A DNA stretch of 64,000 nt, taken from NCBI RefSeq assembly GCF_001866645.1, contig NZ_MLYP01000039.1, forward strand, positions 186,001 to 250,000. The letters run 5' to 3'. The stretch is from Streptomyces colonosanans. Lineage in GTDB: Bacteria > Actinomycetota > Actinomycetes > Streptomycetales > Streptomycetaceae. Positions 50,320 to 60,220 of this stretch are shown here, one piece after another. The translations under genes were made by a program, and so were the position numbers. Under the pieces are notes generated by a model. The model worked only from the letters and a program-made list of their open reading frames with translations, was not told the DNA's origin and searched no databases. Each line of letters begins with the position of its first letter. Within the stretch, counting starts at the first letter, position 1.

Positions 50320-51417
50320 ATGTCTACTGCGTTCGATCAGTCGACTCCGTCGACGGGGACCTCCGGTGCTTCCTATGCTGCGGCAGGCGTCGACATCGAA
50401 GCGGGCGACCGCGCGGTGGAGCTGATGAAGGAGTGGGTGAAGAAGACGCAGCGGCCCGAGGTCCTCGGTGGCCTCGGCGGCTTCGCCGGCCTCTTCGACG
50501 CCTCCGCCCTCAAGCGCTACGAGCGCCCGCTGCTCGCGTCCGCCACCGACGGGGTCGGCACCAAGGTCGACATCGCGCGCCGGATGGGCGTCTACGACAC
50601 CATCGGCCATGACCTGGTCGCCATGGTCATGGACGACATCGTGGTGTGCGGCGCCGAGCCGCTGTTCATGACCGACTACATCTGCGTCGGCAAGGTCCAC
50701 CCGGAGCGCGTCGCGGCGATCGTGAAGGGCATCGCCGAGGGCTGCGTGCTGGCCGGATGTGCCCTGGTCGGCGGCGAGACGGCCGAACACCCCGGTCTCC
50801 TCGGTCCGGACGACTTCGACGTCGCGGGCGCCGGTACGGGCGTCGTGGAGGCCGACCGGCTCCTCGGCGCGGAGCGCATCCGCAAGGGTGACGTGGCGAT
50901 CGCCATGGCCGCCTCCGGTCTTCACTCGAACGGGTACTCGCTCGTCCGCCACGTCCTTCTCGACCGGGCGAAGCTCGGCCTCGACCAGCATGTGGAGGAA
51001 CTGGGCCGCAGCCTCGGCGAGGAACTGCTGGAGCCCACGAAGATCTACTCGCTGGACTGCCTGGCTCTCACCCGCACCGCCGAGGTGCACGCATTCAGCC
51101 ACATCACCGGCGGCGGGCTCGCGGCCAACCTGGCGCGGGTGATCCCGGACGACCTGCACGCGGTCGTCGACCGCTCGACCTGGACCCCGGCGCCGGTCTT
51201 CGACCTCGTCGGGAAAACAGGGGACGTCGAGCGCCTCGAGCTGGAGAAGACCCTGAACATGGGCGTCGGCATGATCGCCATCGTCCCCGAGCAGTCGGCG
51301 GACGTCGCGCTCGCCACTCTGGCCGACCGCGGCGTGGACGCATGGGTCGCCGGCGAGATCACCGACCGGGGTGACCACGAGACGGGCGCGGCCCTGATCG
51401 GCGACTACGCGAGCTGA
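50320..51417 (+). CDS. purM: phosphoribosylformylglycinamidine cyclo-ligase (AIR synthetase)
   Basis: A 365-aa enzyme (FGAM + ATP to AIR). It has SYAAAGVDIEAGDRAVELMK, ATDGVGTKVDIA, MVMDDIVVCGAEPLFMTDYI and ALVGGETAEHPG, with the late HITGGGLAANLARV. ATG 50320 with GAAAGA in front. It is in an operon with purF. Confidence 0.97.
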   Translation: MSTAFDQSTPSTGTSGASYAAAGVDIEAGDRAVELMKEWVKKTQRPEVLGGLGGFAGLFDASALKRYERPLLASATDGVGTKVDIARRMGVYDTIGHDLVAMVMDDIVVCGAEPLFMTDYICVGKVHPERVAAIVKGIAEGCVLAGCALVGGETAEHPGLLGPDDFDVAGAGTGVVEADRLLGAERIRKGDVAIAMAASGLHSNGYSLVRHVLLDRAKLGLDQHVEELGRSLGEELLEPTKIYSLDCLALTRTAEVHAFSHITGGGLAANLARVIPDDLHAVVDRSTWTPAPVFDLVGKTGDVERLELEKTLNMGVGMIAIVPEQSADVALATLADRGVDAWVAGEITDRGDHETGAALIGDYAS

Positions 51418-51439
51418 GTCCCCGGTGGACAGCACAGAA

Positions 51440-51468
51440 CCCGGTCCGTGGCCGAGCCACGGACCGGG
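51440..51468. terminator. bidirectional terminator between purM and the DUF3073 gene
   Basis: CCCGGTCCGTGG and CCACGGACCGGG are exact 12-bp arms with a 5-nt loop between convergent genes. Confidence 0.85.
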
Positions 51469-51486
51469 CGGGAATTCAGTGCAAGG

Positions 51487-51735
51487 TCAAGCGCCGCGAC
51501 GTTGCTGCGAGGACTGGTCGTCCTCGTCCTCCTCGTCGTCGCCGTACAGGTCGGCGTACCGTGCGTACAGGTCGTCGTCTTGCTCATCGCTCTCGAATTG
51601 GTCGCCGTTCGGCGACGTGTTCGACGGCGATGCGCCCAGCTCCTCAGCCAGGCGTGAGAGATCCGTCCCACCGCTGTTGTACTTCAGCTGGCGGGCGACC
51701 TTCGTCTGCTTGGCCTTGGCCCGGCCGCGCCCCAT
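51487..51735 (-). CDS. DUF3073 family protein
   Basis: An 82-aa protein. The basic N-terminus MGRGRAKAKQTKVARQLKYN and the following SGGTDLSRLAEELG are the DUF3073 signature. The C-terminal half is extremely acidic (DDLYARYADLYGDDEEDEDD). It is conserved in actinobacteria with no known function. It is convergent with purM. Confidence 0.88.
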   Translation of the reverse strand: MGRGRAKAKQTKVARQLKYNSGGTDLSRLAEELGASPSNTSPNGDQFESDEQDDDLYARYADLYGDDEEDEDDQSSQQRRGA

Positions 51736-51948
51736 GGCTCGACCCCCTCAACGACGGGGCTCGACGGCCCCAGAGTCTTGACACGCGTTCATGATCCGGA
51801 ACGGGCTCTCCTCGGAGAGACCGGTCCGTAGGGCTTCCACGGTACCTGAGCCCACGCCCATACGGTACGTCGCCCGTGGGTGGGCGTGTGCCCAGGACCG
51901 GCGAGGCGCCCCGTCCTCGCTGGTCACGGCCGATTTTAACCACTAATT

Positions 51949-51963
51949 GGCGGGCGACCCGCC
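51949..51963 (-). terminator. short hairpin after vdh
   Basis: GGCGGG-CGA-CCCGCC, 46 bp past the vdh stop, followed on the minus strand by an AT-rich AATTAGTGGTTAAAA. Confidence 0.45.
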
Positions 51964-52008
51964 GATAAGAGTGAGAGTTCTCTCCAAGCTCCTACCGGCG
52001 GGTACCGG

Positions 52009-53109
52009 TCAAACCTCCGTGGGGCGTGCTCCCGCCCTCGCCTCCGCCATCCGCTGCTCGGCGATCCGGTCGGCCGCGGCGGCCGGCGGAATACCGTCTT
52101 CCTTCGCACGTGCGAATATGGCCAGCGTGGTGTCGAAGATCTTCGCCGCCTTCGCCCGGCACCGGTCGAAGTCGAAGCCGTGCAGCTCGTCGGCGACCTG
52201 GATGACACCGCCGGCGTTGACGACGTAGTCCGGCGCGTACAGGATCCGGCGGTCGGCGAGGTCCTTCTCCACGCCCGGGTGCGCGAGCTGGTTGTTGGCG
52301 GCGCCGCACACCACCTTCGCCGTCAGCACCGGCACCGAGTCGTCGTTCAGGGCCCCGCCCAGCGCGCAGGGGGCGTAGATGTCCAGCCCCTCGGTGCGGA
52401 TCAGGGAGTCGGTATCGGCGGCCACGGTGACCTCGGGGTGCTCGTCGGTGACCCGGCGTACGGCGTCCGGCCGCACATCGGTGATCACGACCTCGGCGCC
52501 GTCCTTCAGCAGGTGCCCGACCAGGTAGTACCCGACCTTGCCGACGCCGGCGACGCCGACCTTGCGACCCCGCAGCGTCGGGTCGCCCCACAGGTGCTGG
52601 GCCGAGGCCCGCATGCCCTGGAAGACGCCGTAGGCGGTGAGCACGGAGGAGTCGCCCGCGCCGCCGTTCTCCGGGGAGCGCCCGGTGGTCCAGGAGCACG
52701 CCCGGGCCACGACGTCCATGTCCGCCACGTAGGTGCCGACGTCGCACGCAGTCACGTACCGCCCGCCGAGCGAGGCCACGAAACGGCCGTACGCCAGCAG
52801 CAGCTCCTCTGTCTTGATCCGCTCGGGGTCGCCGATGATCACGGCCTTGCCCCCGCCATGGTCGAGGCCGGCCATGGCGTTCTTGTACGACATCCCGCGC
52901 GCGAGGTTCAGGGCGTCGGCGACGGCTTCTTCCTCGGTCGCGTACGGGTAGAAGCGTGTGCCGCCGAGGGCGGGGCCCAGGGCGGTGGAGTGGATCGCAA
53001 TGACGGCCTTGAGGCCACTGGCCCGGTCCTGGCAGAGCACGACCTGCTCATGGCCCCCCTGTTCCGAGTGGAACAGGGTGTGCAGGACGCCGTCGGTTAC
53101 GTCGGTCAC
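52009..53109 (-). CDS. vdh: valine (Leu/Val/Phe-type) dehydrogenase
   Basis: A 366-aa NAD-dependent amino-acid dehydrogenase. The catalytic lysines are at Lys76 and Lys88 (MSYKNAMAGLDHGGGKAV). The nucleotide fold has VGVAGVGKVGYYLVG and the active-site region ACDVGTYVADMD. It is nearly identical in pattern to the streptomycete valine dehydrogenase that supplies branched-chain keto-acids for lipid and polyketide starters. GTG 53109 has GGGAG upstream. It is divergent from the next gene. Confidence 0.92.
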   Translation of the reverse strand: MTDVTDGVLHTLFHSEQGGHEQVVLCQDRASGLKAVIAIHSTALGPALGGTRFYPYATEEEAVADALNLARGMSYKNAMAGLDHGGGKAVIIGDPERIKTEELLLAYGRFVASLGGRYVTACDVGTYVADMDVVARACSWTTGRSPENGGAGDSSVLTAYGVFQGMRASAQHLWGDPTLRGRKVGVAGVGKVGYYLVGHLLKDGAEVVITDVRPDAVRRVTDEHPEVTVAADTDSLIRTEGLDIYAPCALGGALNDDSVPVLTAKVVCGAANNQLAHPGVEKDLADRRILYAPDYVVNAGGVIQVADELHGFDFDRCRAKAAKIFDTTLAIFARAKEDGIPPAAAADRIAEQRMAEARAGARPTEV

Positions 53110-53176
53110 GGTGGTGACTCCCGGTTGAGTAGCGGCGGTTGGGGCGGGCCCCGTACGGGTGGCGGGCCCCGTGGGC

Positions 53177-54193
53177 ATGAGCGTAGAACGTGAAGGTGCC
53201 CGCCAGCCGTGCAGTGCTCAGGATCACCCCCCCTTGGAGTATGCCGAGTACGCCGCGGCGGGTTCGTGGGACGATTTGCCATGGTTTTCCGCCCCGCCCG
53301 GGCCGCACCCGGACGGGTTTCGGGTGAGCTCCGATGGGGAGGGAGCAGGCGTGCCCAAGGTGTCCTCGGTGATCGTCCCGTACGCGTCCTACTTGCGCGT
53401 GTACGAGCCGCTGGCCGCCTTCCCGGAACCGGAGCGCAGCCACTGGGAGCGGTACGCCCGGCGCCCCGACCGTCCCTCGTACCAGGACGAACTGCGTCGC
53501 TCCCTGGCCGACTTGCTGCCCACCCCGCCGGTTGCGGTGCCGGTGCACGAGAGCAGTGAAGCCTTCGTGAGCGAGGTGGAGGGGGTGCTGTGCGTCTGCC
53601 CGTGGCGCACCCGGCTGCGCGGCTGGCAGGCGCTGGGCGAGCTGGCGCAGGAACTGCCCGAGCCGGTTCTGGACGCGGTCCTGCCGCCCGTGGTGCGCCG
53701 CCAGGCAGCCCAGGACTACGAGCGCTGGCTGGCCGGCAACCCGGACGCCCGCCCGTGGATCCGCACCGCGACCTGGCAGGTGCCGCTGAACTGGTTCGTG
53801 CTCGTCTCCGACGAAGAGCGGCGGTACGACAAGAGGTCCGGCGAGACCCCTCCGATGCTGCGCTACCGCACGCCCATGGTGCAGGCGCGGCGGCGCACCG
53901 CACGGGCACTGCGGACGCTCCGGGACACGATCGACGACGGGCCGCTCATCGACGGTCTGGTGGAGGTGGGCCGCTGGCTGGAGGAGTTCCATCCGCGGTC
54001 GCTGGTCGAACTGGACTACGGCGGACTCGTGCACGTCCTGCCGGCCGCGGAGCTGGACGGGGACCACTCGGCCGCGGATGTCGCCGAGGGCATCGACGCC
54101 CTGCGGCACGGGGACGGGGCCGCGGCCGGGGAGGCGTACGGACGGTTGGTGGAGCGCTGGCGGGCCGTACGGGACCGTCGGTCGGCGAACTGA
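53177..54193 (+). CDS. conserved hypothetical protein
   Basis: A 338-aa soluble protein. A variable N-terminal 60 residues are followed by the well-formed stretch PKVSSVIVPYASYLRVYEPL, LCVCPWRTRLRGWQALGELA and IRTATWQVPLNWFVLVSDEE. It ends in a helical domain (LIDGLVEVGRWLEEFHPRSL). ATG 53177 is taken; GTG 53350 (PKVSSV) would drop the variable part. I know homologues between vdh and bldC in other streptomycetes but no function. Confidence 0.75.
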   Translation: MSVEREGARQPCSAQDHPPLEYAEYAAAGSWDDLPWFSAPPGPHPDGFRVSSDGEGAGVPKVSSVIVPYASYLRVYEPLAAFPEPERSHWERYARRPDRPSYQDELRRSLADLLPTPPVAVPVHESSEAFVSEVEGVLCVCPWRTRLRGWQALGELAQELPEPVLDAVLPPVVRRQAAQDYERWLAGNPDARPWIRTATWQVPLNWFVLVSDEERRYDKRSGETPPMLRYRTPMVQARRRTARALRTLRDTIDDGPLIDGLVEVGRWLEEFHPRSLVELDYGGLVHVLPAAELDGDHSAADVAEGIDALRHGDGAAAGEAYGRLVERWRAVRDRRSAN

Positions 54194-54734
54194 GTCCGGG
54201 ACCTCGGCGCACCGGTGCGCGAATTGTGACCCGTGAGACATGATGAAGTGATAAGTCTTGGCCCATGGTTGACGCACCGCAGACCCGCACGGGGACGTAG
54301 GCCCCGATCCGGGCTTATGCCTCAAGCGTGACGGACCGCACTTACAGGGACCTTGCGCCTTACGGTTCTCCTCGTGCCAAAATAGGACAAGGAGTCCGGG
54401 GGAGGTTCCCTCTGTCCACTCATGGTCGGAAACTCTGCGTTGCGTGCTTTGGGGGGTCTGGTGCCTCCTGATCGCCCTGTGACTGATCGTCACAGTGGCG
54501 TGACTGTCCGCTATGGCATGGTCCATCGGCTTCCGTCGCTGATGAACACCTGGGAGGGCAATTCCATCGGTTTGGCCGACGCGGCTGGACAGATGGTGTA
54601 GTTGTAGTGCCGAGGACAAGCCGTTCGTCCTATAACCGACTCGACTCGCGTCCGCCATTTCGGGCAACGCGGGTCAAGGTGCAGAATTTAGAGGAAAGAA
54701 CCGAGAAGGTTCGGTTCTCCCGAGGAGGCCGCTC
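54194..54734. other. long upstream region of bldC
   Basis: 541 bp without a gene. It contains the GTGAC-N5-GTCAC palindrome (54479-54493) and, near the start codon, the Shine-Dalgarno GAGGAGG (54722-54728). The bldC promoter should be here; no hexamers stand out clearly. Confidence 0.45.
54479..54493. promoter_or_regulatory. palindrome in the bldC upstream region
   Basis: GTGACTGATCGTCAC has 5-bp arms around 5 nt, with a further GTGACTGTC nearby (about 54500). It may be a regulator site. Confidence 0.3.
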
Positions 54735-54941
54735 ATGACCGCTCGCACCCCTGATGCCGAGCCGCTGCTGACCCCGGCTGAGGTCGCCACGATGTTCCGC
54801 GTCGACCCTAAGACGGTCACGCGGTGGGCGAAGGCCGGCAAGCTCACGTCGATCCGCACGCTCGGTGGGCACCGCCGCTACCGCGAGGCCGAGGTCCGCG
54901 CACTGCTCGCGGGCATTCCGCAGCAGCGCAGCGAGGCCTGA
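54735..54941 (+). CDS. bldC: developmental regulator BldC (MerR-like DNA-binding domain)
   Basis: A 68-aa protein consisting of one winged helix-turn-helix of MerR type (LTPAEVATMFRVDPKTVTRW, then AKAGKLTSIRTLGGHRRYRE). It has the length and sequence I know for Streptomyces BldC, which binds repeated sites cooperatively and controls entry into development. ATG 54735 has GAGGAGG. Confidence 0.97.
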   Translation: MTARTPDAEPLLTPAEVATMFRVDPKTVTRWAKAGKLTSIRTLGGHRRYREAEVRALLAGIPQQRSEA

Positions 54942-55076
54942 ACAACTACATAACCGGACATAGCGAAGGTCCCCCAGCCTGTCGCGACGTCCACACCACA
55001 GCTCCAACCGACGCGGGTTCTGCCCCAACAGGACCCACGCCCGAGGTCAACAGAGGCACGACAAGGGTGCGTCGTC

Positions 55077-55116
55077 GATCGCGCTGGACTCCGCCGAGTC
55101 CAGCGCGATCTTTTTT
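55077..55116 (+). terminator. terminator of bldC
   Basis: GATCGCGCTGGACTC and GAGTCCAGCGCGATC, an exact 15-bp stem with a 4-nt loop, followed by six Ts. Confidence 0.92.
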
Positions 55117-55210
55117 GTGCCCTGATCGCGCCATGCGGGCCGTTCCGTGAGCGGCCCTGTCGGAGTCTGGGGAGGGGTGTCGGATCTGCTGTACAGGGCC
55201 TTGGAAGGGG

Positions 55211-55258
55211 GTGCAATTGCACATATTAAATTGACTAGTTGTAGGAGGGGCGTAAGTT
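55211..55258 (+). promoter_or_regulatory. promoter-like sequence with palindrome and no gene behind it
   Basis: GTGCAATTGCAC (55211-55222) is a perfect palindrome. TTGACT (55231-55236) and TAAGTT (55253-55258) are 16 nt apart on the plus strand. The next gene is on the minus strand, so a small RNA or antisense transcript is possible. Confidence 0.4.
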
Positions 55259-55456
55259 CCACGGTTCCCAAAACTTGTGCGGTGACACCCGTCACATGGC
55301 GAGGTTCTTGTTGTGCTCGCGGTGTCTTTGCTAGAGGAACACGCCTGTATGGGGCGGGTGTTGGGCCGACGGGTGCGCACCAGAGGCGCTTGCGGCGGAG
55401 GCCGTGTGGCCCCCGGAGTGATGGTTCGTGCGTGGTGGAGGCGCTGAGGGCCTCGC

Positions 55457-55657
55457 TCACGTTGTGGAGGGGTTGGAGGGGTTCTCGTCCTCGGAGGCCG
55501 TCTGGGGGCTCTCCTCGTCGTGCTGAGCGGGTTCCAACGCCAGGCGCAGCAGTCGGTGGCAGACCGGGCAGCGCGGGGTCAGATGGCGATACCCGGAAGC
55601 GGCGGCTAGATGGGCGCGGAGCAGAGCACGTGTCTCATGCCGAACGGACGTCGCCAT
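55457..55657 (-). CDS. DUF6274-like small protein
   Basis: A 66-aa protein with SVRHETRALLRAHLAAASGY, then TPRCPVCHRLLRLAL containing a CxxC pair, and an acidic Ser/Glu-rich tail. I recall this pattern as DUF6274, a streptomycete family between bldC and hrpA. It may bind zinc. The function is unknown. Confidence 0.75.
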   Translation of the reverse strand: MATSVRHETRALLRAHLAAASGYRHLTPRCPVCHRLLRLALEPAQHDEESPQTASEDENPSNPSTT

Positions 55658-55875
55658 ACGCCACCTCCTGGGCCCGGGGGTCGAAGACCCTGGCCTTCCG
55701 GGGTACCGGTGGAAAGTGACGCCGTCAAGTCACGCGGCGCCCCCCGTGAAGGCCGCCGGTGAGGGGAGTGGCGGATATGGGGCACGGGGAGGGCCGGGGC
55801 GAGGGTGGTCGTGTCTGATTGCGGTCGTGCCAGGCGCCGCCTTCGTCTCGACAGGGCGTGCATGGGGGCATGAAG

Positions 55876-55904
55876 AAGCCCCGCACCTTCGAGGTGCGGG
55901 GCTC
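55876..55904 (-). terminator. terminator of tRNA-Asp copy 1
   Basis: AGCCCCGCACC and GGTGCGGGGCT arms with a 5-nt TTCGA loop, 6 nt past the tRNA. Confidence 0.8.
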
Positions 55905-55909
55905 TGTTG

Positions 55910-55984
55910 CGGTCCTGACGGGATTTGAACCCGCGGCCTCCACCTTGACAGGGTGGCGAGCACTCCAAACTGCTCCACAGGACC
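55910..55984 (-). tRNA. tRNA-Asp(GUC), copy 1
   Basis: The acceptor GGTCCTG/CAGGACC and anticodon loop cTGTCAa are present. It is 75 nt and identical to the copy at 62537-62611. Confidence 0.95.
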
Positions 55985-56093
55985 AGGCTTCGCGGCGCTT
56001 GTTGTGCGTTGCGCTGCGAGAAGAGACTGTACAGGAGGGTGAGCCCCTGGGTCGAACTCACCCAACGTGCACCGGCCGTTACTCAGTGGGCCG

Positions 56094-59000
56094 TCACGGT
56101 GCGGCCGCGTCGATCGCCTTCACGATGCGCTTGTCGGAGACCGGGTACGCCGTGCCCAGCGCATGCGCGAAGTAGCTGACGCGCAGTTCCTCGATCATCC
56201 AGCGGATGTCCAGGACCGAGGAGGGGACGGGTCGGCCCTGCGGAAGCTGCTCCAGCAGCCACGCGTACTCGTCCTGCATCTCGTGGACCTTCTCCATGCG
56301 CGTGGTGTCCCGCTGGACGTTCGTCGGCATCTGCTGCAGGCGGCGGTCCGCGGCGATCAGGTAGCGCATCAGGTCGGGGAGGCGCCGTACCCCCGCCGCG
56401 GTGATGAAGCCGGGCTTCACGAGGGCGTCCAGTTGCGCCCGCACGTCCGCCAGGTTCGGCAGCAGGGCGGGGCTGCGTACGGCCTTCAGCCGGCGTTCAC
56501 AGGACTGCCAGGCGGCTAGCACCTGCTGCACCTGCCCTACCGTGCGGACCGTCGCGTCGACGATCTCCGCGCGCACCTTGTCATACAGCTTCCGGTACGA
56601 CTCCTCGTCCCAGGCCGGCCCCCCGAAGTCCGCGATCAGCCGGTCGGCGGCCGCCATCGCACAGTCGTCGAACAGGGCCTGGATCGAGCCGTGCGGGTTC
56701 GCGGACAGACCGAGCTTCTGGGTGTTCGTCAGCTTCTCGGACGCGAACTTCGCCGGGTTCACCGGGATGTTCCGCAGGATCAGGCGCCGCGTGCCCTTCC
56801 ACATCGCCTGCGCCTGCTCCTCCTCCGTGTCGAAGAGGCGTACGGAGACCGTGTCGCCGTCGTCGACCAGCGCCGGATACGCCTTCACCGGCTCGCCGGC
56901 GCGACGGGTCTCGAAGACACGGGTCAGCGCGCCGATCGACCAGTCTGTGAGGCCCGTACGCTCCAGGGACTCCCCGCCCCGCCGCTCGGCCGTGGCCGCC
57001 GCGGCCTGCGAGAGGGCCTTGCGCGCCTTCGGCTTCAGCAGGAGCTTCAGGGCTTCGAGGTCCTTGTCCTCGGCGAGCTTGCGGCGCCGCTCATCGACGA
57101 TCCGGAACGTTATTTTGAGGTGGTCCGGCACCTTCGCCCAGTCGAAGTCCGCCGCCTCGAACGGCACGCCGACCATCCGCCGCAGCTCCCGCGCCATCGC
57201 CACCGTCAGCGGTTCCTGGAGGGGCTGTGCTCGATCGCGCCCCTCCGGGGCCACCGCCTTCTCCAGGAACGCCGTCGCGTAGTTCGGCGCCGGGACGTAG
57301 TTGCGGCGGATGGGCTTGGGCAGGGACCGGATCAGCTCGGTGACCAGTTCTTCCCGCAGCCCCGGGATCTGCCAGTCGAAGCCCTCGTCCGTGACCTGGT
57401 TGAGGACCTGCAGCGGGATGTGGACCGTCACGCCGTCCGCGTCCGCGCCGGGCTCGAACTGGTAGGTGACCTTGAACTTCAGACGGCCCTGCCGCCACGA
57501 GTCCGGGTAGTCGTCCTTGGTGACCGCGCCCGCCTTCTCGTTGATGAGCATCTCGCGCTCGAAGTCGAGGAAGTCGGGCTGCTCGTGGTGCTTGTGCTTC
57601 CACCAGGAGTCGAAGTGGGCGCCGGAGACGACGTGTTCGGGCACCCGCTGGTCGTAGAAGTCGAACAGCGTCTCGTCGTCGACCAGGATGTCCCGGCGCC
57701 GGGCGCGGTGTTCCAGCTCCTCGACCTCGGTGAGGAGCCTGCGGTTCGCGGCGAAGAACTTGTGGTGCGTGCGCCAGTCACCCTCGACGAGTGCGTTGCG
57801 GATGAACAGTTCACGGCTCGTATCCGGGTCGACGCGGCCGTAGTTCACCTTCCGCTGGGCGACGATCGGAACGCCGTACAGCGTGACCTTCTCGTACGCC
57901 ATCACGGCCGCCTGGTCCTTCTCCCAGTGCGGCTCGCTGTACGTCCGCTTCAGGAGGTGGCCGGCGAGCGGCTCCACCCACTCGGGCTCGATCTTCGCGT
58001 TGACGCGCGCCCACAGGCGGGAGGTCTCCACGAGCTCGGCGGACATCACGAAGCGCGGGGGCTTCCTGAACAGGGACGAGCCCGGGAAGATCGCGAACTT
58101 GGCGCTGCGGGCGCCCAGGTACTCGTTGCGTCCGCCGTCCTTGCGGGCGCCGGGACCGGAGTCCTTGGACTCCTTCACGTCCTTCAGCCCGATGTGCGAG
58201 AGCAGACCGGCGAGGAGCGAGATGTGCAGGTGGTCGGCCGGGGCGTCCTGGTCGTTCAGGTGCATGCCCATCTGCTTGGCGACCGTGCGCAGCTGCGTGT
58301 AGATGTCCTGCCATTCGCGGATGCGCAGGAAGTTCAGGTACTCCTGCTTGCACATCCGGCGGAACGACGACGAGCCGCGCTCCTTCTGCTGCTCGCGGAT
58401 GTAGCGCCACAGATTGAGGTAGGCGAGGAAGTCGCTCGTCTCGTCCTTGAAGCGGGCGTGCTGCTGGTCGGCCTGGGCCTGTTTGTCGGTGGGGCGCTCG
58501 CGCGGGTCCTGGATGGACAGCGCGGCGGCGACGACCATGACCTCGCGGACGCAGCCGTTGCGCTCCGCCTCCAGGACCATCCGCGCGAGGCGCGGGTCGA
58601 CGGGCAGCTGGGCGAGCTTGCGGCCGGTGTCCGTGAGCCGCTTGCGCGGGTCCTTCTCCGCCGGGTCCAGCGCGCCCAGTTCCTGGAGGAGCTGGACGCC
58701 GTCGCGGATGTTGCGGTGGTCCGGCGGGTCGATGAAGGGGAACTTCTCGATGTCGCCGAGGCCGGCCGCGGTCATCTGGAGGATGACGGAGGCGAGGTTC
58801 GTACGGAGGATCTCGGCATCCGTGAACTCGGGCCGGGCCTCGAAGTCCTCCTCGCTGTACAGGCGGACGCAGATACCGTCCGACGTACGGCCGCAGCGTC
58901 CCTTGCGCTGGTTGGCACTCGCCTGGGAGACCGGTTCGATGGGCAGGCGCTGGACCTTGGTGCGGTGGCTGTAGCGCGAGATGCGGGCGAAGCCGGGGTC

Positions 59001-60092
59001 GATGACGTACTTGATGCCAGGGACGGTCAGGGAGGTCTCGGCCACGTTCGTGGCCAGGACGATCCTGCGGCCCGTGTGCTGCTGGAAGACGCGGTGCTGC
59101 TCGGCGTGGGAGAGCCGGGCGTACAGCGGCAGGATCTCGGTGAACCTGTACTGCTTCTTGTTCAGGGCGTCGGCCGTGTCCCGGATCTCCCGTTCACCGG
59201 AGAGGAAGACGAGGATGTCGCCCTTGCCCTCGCCCATGAGTTCCTCGACGGCGTCCGTGATCGCGGTGATCTGGTCGCGGTCGGCGTCGTCGCCGTTCTC
59301 TTCGAGGAGCGGGCGGTAGCGCACCTCGACGGGGTAGGTGCGCCCGCTGACCTCGACGATCGGCGCGTCGCCGAAGTGCCGGGAGAAGCGCTCGGGGTCG
59401 ATCGTGGCCGAGGTGATGACGACCTTGAGGTCCGGGCGCTTGGGCAGGAGCTGGGCGAGGTAGCCGAGCAGGAAGTCGATGTTGAGGGACCGCTCGTGGG
59501 CCTCGTCGATGATGATCGTGTCGTAGGCGCGCAGCTCGCGGTCCGTCTGGATCTCGGCGAGCAGGATGCCGTCCGTCATCAGCTTGATGAAGGTGGCGTC
59601 GGGGTTCACCTGGTCGGTGAAGCGGACCTTCCAGCCGACGGCCTCGCCGAGGGGTGTGTCGAGCTCCTCGGCGACGCGCTCGGCGACCGTGCGGGCGGCG
59701 ATGCGGCGGGGCTGGGTGTGGCCGATCATGCCGCGAACACCGCGGCCGAGTTCGAGACAGATCTTGGGGATCTGGGTGGTCTTGCCGGAGCCGGTCTCGC
59801 CGGCCACGATCACGACCTGGTGGTCGCGTATGGCGTCGGCGATCGCGTCCTTCTTCTGGCTGACGGGGAGCTGTTCGGGGTACGTGATGGCCGGGACGCG
59901 GGCGCTGCGACCGGCGATCCTGCTCTCGGCCTTGGCGACCTCCGCCTCGATCTCGGCGAGTACGGCGGTCCGGGCCTCGGGCTTGCGGATCTTGCGCGCG
60001 CCTTCGAGCCTGCGCCCGAGGCGGTGCGCGTCGCGCAGGGACAGCTCGGTCAGGCGGGGGGCGAGGGTGCCGAGGGCGGGATGCGTAGACAT
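56094..60092 (-). CDS. hrpA: ATP-dependent RNA helicase HrpA
   Basis: A 1332-aa DEAH-box helicase. Motif I GETGSGKTT (98-106), motif II DEAH (196-199), motif III TSATID, and motif VI QRKGRCGR with the preceding helicase-C domain are present. The HA2 and OB-fold domains follow. The long C-terminal half (from about 650) is the bacterial HrpA-specific DUF3418 region. The length is usual for HrpA. In E. coli HrpA acts on stalled ribosomes/mRNA. A plus-strand frame of 1183 codons on the opposite strand is an artefact of GC bias. Confidence 0.95.
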   Translation of the reverse strand: MSTHPALGTLAPRLTELSLRDAHRLGRRLEGARKIRKPEARTAVLAEIEAEVAKAESRIAGRSARVPAITYPEQLPVSQKKDAIADAIRDHQVVIVAGETGSGKTTQIPKICLELGRGVRGMIGHTQPRRIAARTVAERVAEELDTPLGEAVGWKVRFTDQVNPDATFIKLMTDGILLAEIQTDRELRAYDTIIIDEAHERSLNIDFLLGYLAQLLPKRPDLKVVITSATIDPERFSRHFGDAPIVEVSGRTYPVEVRYRPLLEENGDDADRDQITAITDAVEELMGEGKGDILVFLSGEREIRDTADALNKKQYRFTEILPLYARLSHAEQHRVFQQHTGRRIVLATNVAETSLTVPGIKYVIDPGFARISRYSHRTKVQRLPIEPVSQASANQRKGRCGRTSDGICVRLYSEEDFEARPEFTDAEILRTNLASVILQMTAAGLGDIEKFPFIDPPDHRNIRDGVQLLQELGALDPAEKDPRKRLTDTGRKLAQLPVDPRLARMVLEAERNGCVREVMVVAAALSIQDPRERPTDKQAQADQQHARFKDETSDFLAYLNLWRYIREQQKERGSSSFRRMCKQEYLNFLRIREWQDIYTQLRTVAKQMGMHLNDQDAPADHLHISLLAGLLSHIGLKDVKESKDSGPGARKDGGRNEYLGARSAKFAIFPGSSLFRKPPRFVMSAELVETSRLWARVNAKIEPEWVEPLAGHLLKRTYSEPHWEKDQAAVMAYEKVTLYGVPIVAQRKVNYGRVDPDTSRELFIRNALVEGDWRTHHKFFAANRRLLTEVEELEHRARRRDILVDDETLFDFYDQRVPEHVVSGAHFDSWWKHKHHEQPDFLDFEREMLINEKAGAVTKDDYPDSWRQGRLKFKVTYQFEPGADADGVTVHIPLQVLNQVTDEGFDWQIPGLREELVTELIRSLPKPIRRNYVPAPNYATAFLEKAVAPEGRDRAQPLQEPLTVAMARELRRMVGVPFEAADFDWAKVPDHLKITFRIVDERRRKLAEDKDLEALKLLLKPKARKALSQAAAATAERRGGESLERTGLTDWSIGALTRVFETRRAGEPVKAYPALVDDGDTVSVRLFDTEEEQAQAMWKGTRRLILRNIPVNPAKFASEKLTNTQKLGLSANPHGSIQALFDDCAMAAADRLIADFGGPAWDEESYRKLYDKVRAEIVDATVRTVGQVQQVLAAWQSCERRLKAVRSPALLPNLADVRAQLDALVKPGFITAAGVRRLPDLMRYLIAADRRLQQMPTNVQRDTTRMEKVHEMQDEYAWLLEQLPQGRPVPSSVLDIRWMIEELRVSYFAHALGTAYPVSDKRIVKAIDAAAP

Positions 60093-60220
60093 ACGCGGTC
60101 CAGGATCTCACCTTGGCGAAATTCCTGGCTAACGATTTGCCTCCGGCGGTTCGGCGGCTTGCGCGCGGCGGTCGGTTCGGCCGGGGGCCGGCTCTTGTTC
60201 CCCGGGAAGCGCCCAGTGGC

